A DNA stretch of 64,000 bases from Apoderus coryli. Its lineage: Eukaryota; Arthropoda; Insecta; Coleoptera; Attelabidae. Position 1 is the stretch's first letter. Every line of letters begins with the position of its first letter. Below are positions 52,399 to 63,693 of this stretch, in pieces. The translations under genes and the position numbers were made by a program. The stretch lies in the NCBI GenBank assembly GCA_911728435.2, contig OU452207.1, forward strand, positions 15,711,682-15,775,681. Reading direction: 5' to 3'. The notes under the pieces are model-generated. The model ran no database searches. It saw only the letters and a list, made by a program, of their open reading frames with translations, and was not told where the DNA came from.

Positions 52399-52416
52399 AT
52401 GGTTATGGGCCCAGCA
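52399..52416 (+). promoter_or_regulatory. Copia-2 primer binding site
   Basis: ATGGTTATGGGCCCAGCA directly after the LTR; an initiator-methionine half-tRNA-type primer site, the same as in Copia-1. Confidence 0.82.
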
Positions 52417-52488
52417 GACATCTAAAAAATCCAAGAATACACTGCATAAACTAGAGTATCTAATTGTGTTCAATTTAGAAGACAGAAA

Positions 52489-53316
52489 ATGTTGTCTCAG
52501 AGTGTTTATAGAGTTGAACGCTTAGAAGGGTCTAAAAATTATGCTACATGGAAGTACGCAATGAAAATGTTACTTATTAAAGACAATCTTTGGCAAGCTA
52601 TTGAGAAAGATGTAATACAGAAAGAAATTGATCAGCAAGCTTTAGCAGCGATAGTTCTAATTATTAATCCAAATTTATATGTTCGCACAAAATCTGCAAA
52701 CACAGCAAAAGAAGCATGGAATCGTTTAGAAAAAGCTTTTGAATGTACTGGTCTCCGAAGACAAATTATTTTGGATCGTCAATTGTATTCCACTAAATTT
52801 ACTGATTTCAAAAAAATGGAAGATTACATAAACAAAATGTTGGAAATTCAAAACGAATTAAAGGGTGTTGGACGAGATGTAAGTGATGAAAATATGGCAT
52901 TTAAACTTTTGGCAAATTTATCAGAAGATTATGACTCGTTAGTAATTGCTATGGAAAATAATGGTAAGAAATTAGAACTAGATATGGTTATTGAAAATCT
53001 TTTACAAGAAGAATCGAGACGTTTAGAACAAAATTATAAAAAGAATACAAATACAGCTTATGTTTCAAAACCATTATATGTTAAGAAGCCTTAAAGACAT
53101 AACTATGCATTAAAAAAATGTTTTATATGTGGTAAAGCAGGACATTTCGCTAATGTTTGTAGAAATAGAAGTTCGCAAGTTAAAAATCAAAGTTTTTCGA
53201 AATATAAACCTAGAGAAAATTCAAATCAATTAAAACAAGCGTTTGGAGCATTTAAAGGTCATAAACAATCTTCAATAGATCATGGATGGCATCTGGATTC
53301 AGGGTCTACTCGGCAC
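52489..53316 (+). pseudogene. Copia-2 gag with CCHC knuckle
   Basis: ATG at 52489. Copia gag: RVERLEGSKNYATWKYAMKM, AKEAWNRLEKAFE, the LDRQLYSTKF block and LANLSEDYDSLVIAME. A TAA at 53092-53094 interrupts the frame; beyond it, in the same frame, lies the zinc knuckle CFICGKAGHFANVC (about 53119-53160) and a basic linker leading to the protease. Gag and pol are thus one frame, as in classic Copia. Confidence 0.9.
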
Positions 53317-54609
53317 ATGAGTTCCCATGAAAAATATTTTGATGAAGTTACTGAAACAGGAGTTCCAATTAATATAGAAACTGTTAATGGAAATGCGATA
53401 TCATCAAATGGGCAAGGTAATGTGTCATTATCTATCAATGTTTATGGGAAATCTGAAGATATTTCTATAAAAGATGTCTTATTAGTTCCCGAATTGAAAA
53501 TGAATCTTTTGTCTGTTGGAAAAATAACTGAAAAAGGTAACGAAGTGTTATTCACAAGTAGAAAATGTACAATACGAAAAGCAGAAACCAAAGAAATCAT
53601 TGGAACTGGAACAAAAAATGTTGATGGGTTGTACACATTAGATCTGGTTAAAACAACTGGTTTGCTAACAAAAACATTAAATGAATATGATATTTGGCAT
53701 CATCGTTTTGGGCATATAAGCGAAGGAGGGTTAAAACGATTGCAAGAAGGTTTAGTTAAAGGTCTACCTTCAAATTTGCAAGCATCGACATCATGTGTAA
53801 ACTGTATTATGGGAAAACACTCCCGAACACCATTTCCAAAGGATAAAAGTAAGCGTTCGAGAGAAAAATTAGAATTAGTCCATACAGATTTATGCGGTCC
53901 TATGCAAGATGAATCAATAGGCGGAGCAAAATATTTTTTGACTTTTATTGATGATAACACCAGAAAAACTTTTATCTATTTTTTAAAACAAAAAGGTGAA
54001 GTATTTTATTATTTTAAGAAGTTCAAATATCTGGTTGAAAATGAAACGGGAAAGAAAATAAAAAAGATAAGAAGTGACAATGGTACAGAATACGTCAATA
54101 AGAACATGAAAGAATTTTTAGAAGAAAATGGAATTCAACATCAGTTGACAGCACCATATACGCCACAGCAGAATGGTATAGCTGAGCGAGCAAACCGCAC
54201 TATAGTGGAAAGAGTAAGGTCTATGCTAAATGGAGCTGGTTTGGACAATTCATTTTGGGCTGAAGCGGCAAAAACTTCTGTTTATTTAAAGAATAGATCT
54301 CCAACAATTGCTTTAACAAACACAACTCCTGAAGAAGCCTGGAGTGGTAAGAAACCAAATGTATCGTTTTTAAAAGTTTTTGGTTGTAAAGCTTTCGCTC
54401 ATGTTCCTAATACAAAACGTAGAAAATTGGACTCAAAATCAATTCAATGCATTTTTGTCGGATACGACGAGCATTCGAAAGCATACAGACTTTTTAATAA
54501 AGAAAATAATGAGATAGTAATATCAAGAGATGTTATATTTATTGAAGATGAGCTCAACGTCAACGAAATTAATATAGACGAAGAAACAGGAAAGAAAATG
54601 AAATTATAG
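53317..54609 (+). pseudogene. Copia-2 protease and integrase
   Basis: The protease active site WHLDSGSTRHM lies just upstream of the first methionine (about 53288-53320). It is followed by NLLSVGKITEKG, the GAG-pre-integrase zinc region (IWHHRFGHISEGGL, CVNCIMGKHSRTPF), and the integrase core with HTDLCGPM (Asp), FIDDNTRKTF, IRSDNGTEYVN (Asp) and YTPQQNGIAERANRTI (Glu). The Copia-typical VFGCKAFAHVP and CIFVGYDEHSKAYRLF follow. A frameshift at about 54595 ends the frame at 54609 and moves the reading to the frame of the RT ORF. Confidence 0.92.
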
Positions 54610-55508
54610 TTAGACAAATACCTGTCAACAAAAATAAAGTAGTTGAAATTGGACAAATATCAAATGAGAATATTATAGAAGAAATGCAGCTAAATACAGA
54701 TAGAGAAAATAGAAATGAAGAAATACAGCCAAGTACAAGCAGAGACAATGAAAGAATAGAAGTTAATGAAAATTCACAAAAACGAATTTCCAAGAAACCT
54801 AGATATTTAGACGAATTTGTTTGTTTAACAAATGCGATCGATTCTACTAGTTGTTTGGAACCAACAACTTTAAAAGAAGCTCTTGAAGGAGTTGATTCAG
54901 ATAAATGGGAAGAAGCAATAGAAGATGAACTAGAATCTCATAAAATAAATAATACGTGGACATTAATTAAAAAAAATCCTTCAGATAGAAGAGCAGTGAA
55001 GAGTAAGTGGGTTTTCAAAATAAAAAAGGGCGCTGATGGTAATATTGAGAAATATAAAGCAAGATTGGTAGCTAAAGGGTATTCACAAATAGAAGGCATC
55101 GATTACGATGAAACATTCTCACCAGTAGTACGACAAACAACCTTAAAAACTCTAATTGCAATTGCGACACAATTTGATTTAAAAATGCACCTTATGGATG
55201 TCATAACAGCATATTTGAATTCACGATTAGATGAAGAAATTTATATGGAATTACCAAAACAAAAAAACTCAATTTCAAAAGAATTTTGTAAATTGAATAA
55301 GGCGATTTACGGATTGAAACAATCAGGGCGAGCATGGAATAAGAAACTACATACAGAATTGATCAAAAATGGATAGATTCAATCAAAAGTTGATCCCTGT
55401 GTATATTTCCAAATAGCCGCAGATAACATTTTAATTGCAGCAGTTTATGTCGATGATATTTTAATATTTGCGAAGAATGAAACTCAGTTAAATAAATTTA
55501 AAGAAAAT
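54610..55508 (+). pseudogene. Copia-2 reverse transcriptase, first part
   Basis: After the frameshift the frame reads a charged linker, KKPRYLDEFVC, LEPTTLKEALEG, then RT: VKSKWVFKIKKG, KARLVAKGYSQIEGIDYDET, FSPVVRQTTLKTL, HLMDVITAYLNSRLDEEIYM, LNKAIYGLKQSGRAW. A TAG at 55374-55376 interrupts it; the same frame continues with KVDPCVYFQI and the catalytic VYVDDILIFAKNE (about 55450). The single TAG looks like a recent nonsense change. Confidence 0.9.
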
Positions 55509-56423
55509 TTGAGATCTATTTTCAAAATGAAAGATATGGGTTCCGCGCATCAGTGTTTAGGAATAAGAATTTCAAGAAATTGGGATGATGGTATCATTGC
55601 TTTAGATCAAAGAAGTTACATTGAATCGATTTTAAAAGAATTTAATATGTATGAATGTCATCCTGTATCTACACCAATCTTAAAAGATCAACAATTGACA
55701 AAAGATATGGAACCTAAAACAAAAAAGGATATTGAGCAAATGAAAAACGTGCCATATCGAAATGCAGTTGGTAAATTAATCTATTTGTGTCAGTGGACAA
55801 GACCTGATATCAGCCATGCAGTTAGCGTAGTAAAAAGAATCATGCGATATTTAAAAGGAACCGTCGATAAAAAATTGGTATACAGGAAATCACAAAACAC
55901 TAATATTGGATTAATTGGTTATTGCGATGCTGATTGGGGAAGTGATAAAGATGATAGAAAATCATATTCAGGATATGCGTTTAAACTTGGGGAGTCCTTG
56001 ATTTCATGGAACTGTAAAAAACAGGCTACAGTTGCATTATCTACAACCGAAGCGGAGTATATGTCTATGAGTCATGCCACAAAGGAAGCTTTATGGATAC
56101 AACAATTATTGGAAGAATTAAATATTTTTAAAATTGAATGTAAAACTTTTGCAATTTATAATGATAACAAAGGCGCTACAGAGCTTTCGAAAAATAATGT
56201 GTATCATTCAAGAAGCAAACACATAGACATACGTCATCATTTTCTACGCGATGTTATTGACAAAAATAAAATTTTAATTAAATATATTGGAACTGACAAA
56301 ATGATTGCCGACATATTGACCAAGCCTATACAGCAAAGGAAGTTTGAATGGAGTCTACAAGAATTTGGAGTTCTCGACATTCAATTTTTAGACAGTCCAG
56401 AATATGCAAAGTCGCCAAGATAG
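55509..56423 (+). CDS. Copia-2 RT end and RNase H (open part)
   Basis: Open stretch in frame with the RT: FKMKDMGSAHQCLGIRISRN, YIESILKEFNMYECHPVSTP, YRNAVGKLIYLCQWTRPDI, then RNase H with GYCDADWGSDKDDRKSYSGY (Asp), WNCKKQATVALSTTEAEYM (Glu), YNDNKGATELS (Asp), SKHIDIRHHFLRD. The stop TAG is at 56421-56423. A short polypurine tract (AGGTGGGG) links it directly to the 3' LTR. The methionine at 55509 is not a real start; the part belongs to the polyprotein. Confidence 0.92.
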   Translation: MRSIFKMKDMGSAHQCLGIRISRNWDDGIIALDQRSYIESILKEFNMYECHPVSTPILKDQQLTKDMEPKTKKDIEQMKNVPYRNAVGKLIYLCQWTRPDISHAVSVVKRIMRYLKGTVDKKLVYRKSQNTNIGLIGYCDADWGSDKDDRKSYSGYAFKLGESLISWNCKKQATVALSTTEAEYMSMSHATKEALWIQQLLEELNIFKIECKTFAIYNDNKGATELSKNNVYHSRSKHIDIRHHFLRDVIDKNKILIKYIGTDKMIADILTKPIQQRKFEWSLQEFGVLDIQFLDSPEYAKSPR

Positions 56424-56429
56424 GTGGGG

Positions 56430-56622
56430 TGTTAAAATAATTAAATTATAATTATTTTATTTTAATCTTGGCGCCTAACCACATTGTATATTATGGTGTC
56501 ATTATTATATTTATGAAGTTGTCAATTAATTTAATTTAAGTATTGTCATTATAAATAGTTATTTCTTCTAATTTAATAAAATAGTTATTCATTATTTAAA
56601 TAATATATCTCATTATTTAACA
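56430..56622 (+). repeat. Copia-2 3' LTR, complete
   Basis: 193 bp from TGTTAAAATAATT to ATTTAACA, just after the polypurine tract. Its last 85 bp match the remaining 5' LTR. Confidence 0.88.
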
Positions 56623-57390
56623 GGAGGCTACAAGGTTTGTCGGATTGGGTGGCATAAAATACCGGGACTTTTCACAATAAAAAAAACCTAAAAACTTGTT
56701 AATATTGACTTAGTGAGTTTTTGCTGCAAGCCGACGACAAAGTCTCCAAGTCCCCTCTAGAAACACATAAAATAATATAGAAAGTAGACGGGGAAACAAT
56801 ATCATTCACAGACTGAACAATGGATTAGTTCAGTACTACTGGATTAGGACGGTTTACAGTAGAAAGCTGGGTGAAAACTAGTACTTATGGGATGAATGAC
56901 GCAAAATACGAATTAAATGAAGCACGAAGGGTTAGAAATCACAGAGTTAACTGTTTTGAAAAAAGTTAGGACTTTTTGAACACATTTTTTGAAGAATTGT
57001 GGAAAGCAACCTTCACATTATAAATAAATTGTATTTAGAACAGTAGTTCACGAGTATAAAGCAGTTGTAAAATCTATATAAAGATTTGTGTGAAGATAGT
57101 AATTAGCCACTTCGTGGAATAAAGAAGTTTTGAGAGTTATTAAAGCAAAAGAATATACTGTTCTCCCCCAAAAAAGACCGGTGTGACTGTGTATTGATTA
57201 TGAAAAGAAAAACGTCGATGAAAGTATATGGAAAAAACACATGGAAGATAAAAATGATGCTAAAAACGAGCAAGCTGCCGACAAATCTAGAGCGATAAAC
57301 AATTAATGTGTCATGCTCTGTATGGATCTTCAAGCTCTCAAATTGGCACCAACATTGAATGCAACAAAAATTTATTTCAAAATAAAATTA
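56623..57390. other. 3' region of the interrupted non-LTR element and spacer
   Basis: The first ~80 bp (GGAGGCTACAAGG..., GGCATAAAATACC, CTTTTCACAATAA) match, on the other strand, the 3' region at 62460-62580. The rest shows no gene; a minus-strand ORF at 57103-57333 has no motif. Confidence 0.5.
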
Positions 57391-57512
57391 GGATTTTATT
57401 TATTTATTTATTGTCATTACATGTTATTACCAAAAAAGGTTTACACAAGTCATATTAAATATTAAAATATTACATAACACAACATAAAAACATAGAAATG
57501 TATATAACTAAA

Positions 57513-60291
57513 TCAAAACAGAAAGTCAGTGCTGAGGAATTCATCAATGGAGTAAAAAGCCTGGTCAATTAAGTAGTTTTTCAATCTATTTTTGAACACT
57601 GCAAAGCTCAGTGTTTTCAAACTATCTGGCAAATGATTATAGCATGTGGGGCCATAATAATTCACAGAATTTCTGCTTCTACCCAACCTCATATATTCAG
57701 GAAGAATGTCATTTTTGTTTCTGGTATTGTGGTGTGAACTTCATCATGCCTTATGTACAGATTGTAATTATTTTTCACATACATAATTGAATTGTAGATA
57801 TAGAGACATGGTAGTGTAATTATTTTACATTCTTTAAATTTAGGTCTGACATCCTCTCTAAACTTTAAATCTGTCATTATTCGCACCACTCGTCTTTGGA
57901 TTGCGAATACCCGACTAGCATGACAAGAGTGTCCCCAAATTGACAAAGCATATGAAGCCACACTGTGAAAAAGGCCATAATATGCTGATTTCAAAACATT
58001 AAAAGATACTTCACCCTTCAAGCTTCGCAACATGAACACAACCTTAGACAACTTGGCAGTGGTAACCTCGACATGACCCGCCCAGGTTAGCTTTTGGTCC
58101 AAAGTGACACCCAAAAACTTTACCAGACCATCAGAAACAGCAACATCCGTCTCACGTAATGTAAATATTTTAGTAGCTGTTTTATTGGCATTCATACAGA
58201 GTTTGTTAGCTGCAAACCAGTCCGCAGCCCTCGACTGTGAATTAATCATACTTGAGGCCAGAACATCACTCGACAGTTCAACATCGACAATAGTTGAATC
58301 GTCTGCAAACAATGTCAGGTCAGAGCATGGCAGATGTAGCGGTAAATCATTAATGAAAATCAAAAACAATAGAGGTCCCAGCACCGAGCCCTGTGGGACT
58401 CCACAAGAGCTCAACAAGGGCTGAGAAGACTTTGACTCAAACATCGTTACGACATTCCTACCAGTGAGATAGGAACTCAGCAAACGAATCGAATTCTCAC
58501 TCATACCGTATCGCTCCAGTTTACCCAACAAGATATCGTGTGAAACGCAATCAAACGCCTTTGTTAAATCAAGAAAAGAAGTCCCCACAAGCCTTCTACT
58601 CTCAAAAGCGGTTATAACGCTATTTATAAAATTTTCTATAGCTGAAACGGTGTTAAGTTTCGGTCTAAATCCAAATTGTTTCGGAGAAAATAAATTATTT
58701 CTTTCGAAAGTTGCCCAATTGTTTACAGAGTATCTTTTCAAAAATTTTGCCTACAACAGGCACTATAGAAATAGGGCGATAGTTGTTCAATTCATCTGGA
58801 GATCCTTTTTTGAATAACGGTATAATTTTGCTAAATTTCAGACAACTCGGAAACATACCGGATGAGATCGCCAAATTAATCAATATTGTCAATGGTATAA
58901 TTATTATATCCTTAATATATTTAATGATTACGATATTCAAAGTTATTATTATATTATATTAGATATTCAGAGTTTATTATATCTCTCATCTCAATAAAAG
59001 ATATTTCATTAAACTCAAAATTGCCAGGAATGTCAATAGACAACAAATCCAGTGGACTGATATTTGAGGATAAGTCATGGGTTAAAGTTTCCGCAATACT
59101 GGTAAAATATGTATTGAAATCATCAGCAGTAAGATTTGTTAATGATTGTTGGGTAGCAGAACTATTCCTTTTATGGTTGATAATATCCCATGTAGCCCTA
59201 GCAATATTAGAACCATCTGCAATATACGTATCGTTCGCATTTTTTTTTGCCATTTTAATACGACATCTATACGAGTTACGATAAGAGCGAACCATGTCTT
59301 TTATACCTTCGATTTCTGGAAACTGTGTAGACAGTCCTCGCAATAGCGCAAGTGTTTCGCTCATTTGCCTAATTTCAGGTGTAAACCATTTAATAGCGTG
59401 TCCAGTCTTGAAATCGGGTTTTCTACGTAAAGGAAACACTCTAATACATTCTCCGGATATTATGTTTATAAAATTATTAATTTTTTTTTCAATTGATGTG
59501 TTTATATCTGATACAAAATTCCAATCAATATCAGCTATATTACTAAAAAAGGAACAAATGCCACGCTGAGTTATAGGCCTAAACCATACAACTTCCCGCG
59601 TCAATAAACATTCAGAAACACTCATATTAAAAATTAAACCCTTATGGTCCGACATGCCCGTCTCAACTACATCTACAAACATTTGTTTAGGTTATCCAAG
59701 CAGTTTTTCCCCCTCGTTGGTTCCTCAACGAAAGACATATATCCAAAAGTATTAATAAAATTCACAAACTGAGTTGATTCGTTAGAACTTGCATTAAAAT
59801 TCACATTAAAATCGCCAACTAAAATTACCCTGTTTTCTAGTGACTTTATATAATACAAAATGTTATTCATTTTTTCGAAGAACATCTTAAGGTCAGAACC
59901 TGGGGACCTATAAATTGTTAGTAATGTGGTTTTTAATTGTGTGATATGAATTGCTGCAACCTCACAAATTTTATCCTCACAAAATTCGCTTAGCTGCTCA
60001 ACCTGAACACCATTCCTAGCCAAAACAAGCGTACCACCATAACGATTACGGTCCCTGCAGTCCAAAGCATTCAATCTCTCCAACTGAGAGCCAGTGTTCA
60101 GAAAAACACAAAATGTCATAAATAACACTACTCTAAGATATTAACACCTGAATTTCGTTAGTTTTATTTCTAATGGATTGAATATTTGTATAAAACACCG
60201 ACAGAGAGTAGTCTTCCCGTTGTTCATTTATATGCAAAACATTACTGCTTTCTTGAGAAGAATGTGGTTCAGAAAACAACAATTCATTCAT
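57513..60291 (-). pseudogene. Element E ORF2: endonuclease and reverse transcriptase
   Basis: ATG at 60291, one base after the ORF1 stop. Endonuclease: VFYTNIQSIRNK, then after a stop and frame change ILCFSEHWL (Glu), NRYGGTLVLARN, LTIYRSPGSD, VILVGDFNVNFN and MSDHKGLIFNM (His). The RT spans several frames: KIIPLFKKGSPDELNNYRPI, KQFGFRPKLNTVSA, SFLDLTKAFDCVSH, GVPQGSVLGPLLFLIFINDL, the catalytic LTLFADDSTIVD. The C-terminus continues after a frameshift at about 57730 as NSVNYYGPTCYNHLP to FYSIDEFLSTD, stop at 57513. Frame breaks lie near 60150, 59690, 58950, 58720 and 57730. Confidence 0.85.
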
Positions 60292-60292
60292 G

Positions 60293-61383
60293 TTATAGAA
60301 AAAACATTTTTTTTTGCAATAATATACTTCTTAAATGTAATGCAATTTTAATTTTACCGGATCTCTTCAAACCCAGATTTCTATTAGTTAAGAAAAACAT
60401 AGATCCAATTACAGAATTCACATTAAAATACACTACGCCCTTCACTTGGATCTCGTCATTAAAAACTTCAGAGTTCTTAAGATTGAAATGATCAATTAAT
60501 CTGTTTAGGTAGAAGTTGTTAGAATATATAGGCACAGACGTAAAAATTACATTTGTTCTAGACCTCACATCTTTTATCAATTTTACAGCGTCATTTTCCA
60601 ACATTTTGCCCAAGGTAACATCTCTTGTTCCACCACTAATAACCACGAAATCGCTTTTATTAAAACCTTTAGTTAGTTGTTTAATGTCTTCGACAACACA
60701 TGACAGAGTGGCGTTATTTTTTATAATAGATGAGACTAGGAATCTGTCACCAACAAGACCACTCAAAACATCCGCAATATCTTTCATCAGTTCATCTCCC
60801 ACAATCAATAATTTAGCTTTTGAAATACTTCTACTTATTTCTGTTAGTGCTTGGCTATCTATAGTAACATCTGTCACTGTTGTAGGGGTCATATCTGTGA
60901 GTTCATCCTGCAGGGTCGTAGTCTCATCAGTCTGGGTAACGCAAGATATAACAGACTTCTTAACTGTTTGAGTGAATGCCGCAGTTTTGCCTTTTGTGTC
61001 TGTTTGAGTATGTTTATCAAAACTTACTGAGAAAGTTTGAGATCCCACGCTAGTGACCATTGGTTTTTTTGTACTACTTTTCAAAGCTGTTAATCTTTCT
61101 GCTAAGTCATTTATTGTCCGATTTAGGGTTTCAATTTGTGCAGAATAAGATTGTTCAACCTCTATAGCATCGCTTGCAAATATTTGAGATTGCCTTTTTA
61201 TTCTGGCAATAGAATCATCTCTTCTTTCTATCTCGTTTTGAAGATCGTATATTTGCTGTTTTTGAGCTTCTACAAGTTGTTCATAACTTTTTAGTTTAGG
61301 ATGCCACTTGTTACTGATTTACAGAAATTGATTGTGGACACACCACTTTTGTTTCGTGTTTGATTAATTATCTTGAAAGACAT
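60293..61383 (-). pseudogene. Element E ORF1 with coiled coil and SGNH-like domain
   Basis: ATG at about 61383 (MSFKIINQTRNKSG). A stop/frameshift near 61318 is followed by a heptad-rich coiled coil (YEQLVEAQKQQIYDLQNEIE, about 61290-61100). A Ser/Thr-rich linker leads into a domain resembling the SGNH/GDSL esterase of CR1-type ORF1: AKLLIVGDELMKDI (block I), FVVISGGTRDV (block III-like). The nucleophile position of GDS reads GDE here. The C-terminus ends LRSILLQKKMFFL with TAA one base before the ORF2 ATG. In CR1-like elements this domain may act in membrane or RNP association; that role is family knowledge. Confidence 0.65.
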
Positions 61384-61520
61384 TGTTTGGACAAAAAACT
61401 TCCAATAAGAATCTATTCGTATGATGCACGTGCCAAAATAGAAATAACATTATGGCCAATGCCCTGTTAAATTTTTCAATTTTACACATAATTGCAATTA
61501 CACAAAAATATCTTACGAAG
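61384..61520. other. Element E leader / boundary
   Basis: No coding signal. It should contain the 5' end of element E, which I cannot place exactly. Confidence 0.35.
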
Positions 61521-61990
61521 GAATATACACAGATGGAATGTAATTCAGTGCATAGAAAGAAAGCTGAAAAATAGAGGTAATAAAATTATCCAGTGACTAT
61601 GTTAAAGCGGCGAAGGAAGCTAGATCAAAGCCCTACGAAGTCTTTCTTTTTGGAGTTACGATTTAGACCTGCCAGAAATGCTGTTGTTACGGAAATAAAA
61701 AAAAAAAACCTTTATATTACTATCCGAATGGAAAAATAAAAGTTAAACTTGCTACTACTAAAGAATTTTAGGATCTTCCATCGAGACCAAGAAATGTCAC
61801 TCCGATTTTGAATTTCCTCGATAGGTACAAAAATCGCCTTCCGATTACCCAGAAAAAATTGAAGCATTTGCAAGAACTAAAGAGTGTTTGTTGTACTCCA
61901 AGAGTGTGTGTGACTTATTTTATGACCATACACCATAGAACCATCAGCTAAAAATATTCACAAGAGAATCGCCGTTAGTGTGCAATATTT
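61520..61990 (+). pseudogene. Degenerate C-terminus of an unnamed multi-copy TE protein
   Basis: With several frame changes the plus strand reads YVKAAKEARSKPYEVFLFG, YYPNGKIKVKLATTKEF, LPSRPRN, DRYKNRLPITQKKLKHLQEL. I recognise this arrangement (KAAKEAR-KP-PYEV ... Y-P-G-I-YKL ... LPQRP ... LPI---K--HLQ-LK) as the tail of a multi-copy arthropod protein that looks like a DDE-type transposase, but I cannot name the family. It has no catalytic part here. Confidence 0.35.
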
Positions 61991-62450
61991 GAAGCCTACT
62001 TCAAAAAAAAAATCGAAAACTAAAGTTAAAACATAAAAATAAGTTTTTTAGTTAAATTGTCTATGTTTAATAAATAATACTCTTTTTTTTTACCTCGCTC
62101 TACTATATTAACTGAGTATTTTAAACTCACAAAAACCGACTAATAAATTCAAAATATCCATGTATAAAATTGTGATTTAACGGAAAATTTTTAAATAAAA
62201 TCAAATTACAACTCTGTTGTGTCCTTCTAAGCATTTTTGTCTCTCCCGTAAAAATAACCTATATTTTGCACTTAGCAGGTCAGATCGCCGACGAAATAAT
62301 AGAATATTCTGACAGTCGCCAAATATAACCAAAATGTCATCTTGACAGTTATTTTAACACCCATTATACTGTACGTAAGTACGGCCTTATTGTTATTTCA
62401 CCAGGTGTTCATTTGACAAAAATAATTATAGGTGTAACGGGTGATGATTT
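61991..62450. other. Unassigned AT-rich stretch
   Basis: No domain or clear repeat unit is seen on either strand. Confidence 0.4.
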
Positions 62451-62459
62451 TTTTATTTA

Positions 62460-62843
62460 TTATTATTTTTTTGAAAGGGTCTGTTCGACATAAGTCCCCG
62501 GTTTCACTGCAGCCTCATGGCCTTATTGTGAAAAGGCCTCGTATTTTATGCCAGCTAATCCAACAACCCTGTACCCTCCACTAACATGTGGAGTTTAGTT
62601 ATGTGTTGGGTGTCAAACTCTGCTGGCGCAATCAGCGCATGCCCAAGAATAGCCTGTCGATACATACTCGCATATTACATGGTAAACTGTTTCAACTGCC
62701 CCATTACACAATCTGCATTGTAGGTCTCCGTTATACAGCCCCATCTTATTTGTCTTATATTTACTTAAATATACCTGAGATGAAAAAACATTCCAAATAA
62801 AGATTGTAGAGAGCAAATCACGATATTTAGCGAAGACTAACAT
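62460..62843 (-). pseudogene. Non-LTR element C-terminal fragment (same family as the Copia-2 host)
   Basis: The minus strand reads YLSKYKTNKMGLYNGDLQ, CRLCNGAVETVYHVICEYV, the zinc-binding end of the RNase H region in Jockey/R1-like elements, with a stop at 62613, and then the 3' untranslated region. The latter matches 56623-56700 in reverse. Everything upstream of about 62843 in the element is missing. Confidence 0.65.
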
Positions 62844-63007
62844 AATGTATTTATCTACTTTAGAACTGGTTGTTAATTATTATTCGGTTCAATAAACATT
62901 CTGTATATTCTGTAGGTATGTTTTTATATATTTTTATCACATTACGCATGAATAATAAACAAGTTCATTAACACCTCACTTGCGTAATTATTTTCAAGAC
63001 ACTTTCG
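62844..63007. other. Short spacer
   Basis: AT-rich; nothing recognised. Confidence 0.4.
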
Positions 63008-63010
63008 TTA

Positions 63011-63676
63011 ATGAAAAACAAACGTTTTAATAGTCAGGCATTACATGTGAATTATTATAACTTTAAACACACAATTCCGCAATATTTACATTCAATCCCT
63101 CAACACAATTCTAATAATTCTTCTAACCAGTCTGATAATAGTGAGTTCGATAATGAGGTCTTCTTACGAGAATTCCCTGAGAATATTCCCCCCAATCCAA
63201 TTAACTTTCACACCCGTACAATTAACTTGACAACCATCCAATTCACAAAGGATAATATTTAATATCTTAGGCCTTAAAAACAATAACCATTCAGCCATAG
63301 ATGATAAAACTCGTAACTTTACGGCGGCTGAGTGTGAATCGGTCATGGAATCATCAATCATTTTAAATACTAATAAAAACATCTCCAATGCTGAGAGATG
63401 CGATGAAAATTTAATACATGACTTAGAAAAAGAGAATTTAAATTCGAAAGATTTTCAACGCACTTCTCAAAGACAAACAGATTCTAATTTGAATTGTGAA
63501 TTGCAGCAGCTTACAACAGCATCAAATACAGCGCAAGACAGAAGAGCAACAAAAGAGAACTGCAAGAATACGGTCAAAAGAACAGAAAAATGAAGATCGT
63601 CAAGAGTAAGAAGAAAGCCACAATGGCACAACGATTACATAGAGCAGGGTCAAGAATCAGATGAGGAGGAAGATTA
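63011..63676 (+). pseudogene. Probable Gypsy-like pol C-terminal tail
   Basis: Two plus-strand open pieces rich in N, S, Q and acidic residues (63011-63262 and 63345-63593). The second, after a TGA at 63591, goes on in frame with RSSRVRRKPQWHNDYIE and an acidic end to a TAA at 63674-63676. The R-S-R-RRKP-W pattern before the LTR is typical of the end of LTR-retrotransposon integrases. No catalytic domain is visible, so the assignment rests on this tail and the LTR-like start beyond it. Confidence 0.4.
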
Positions 63677-63693
63677 AGGAAGAGAGAAGCAAA

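Larger units (their letters stand above)
57391..61383 (-). mobile_element. Non-LTR element E (CR1/Jockey-like), both ORFs
   Basis: Spans from the ORF1 start (about 61383) to a (TAAA)n-type tail at 57393-57412. It carries both ORF1 and ORF2, so it is the longest non-LTR copy here, although both ORFs contain frameshifts. Confidence 0.82.
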
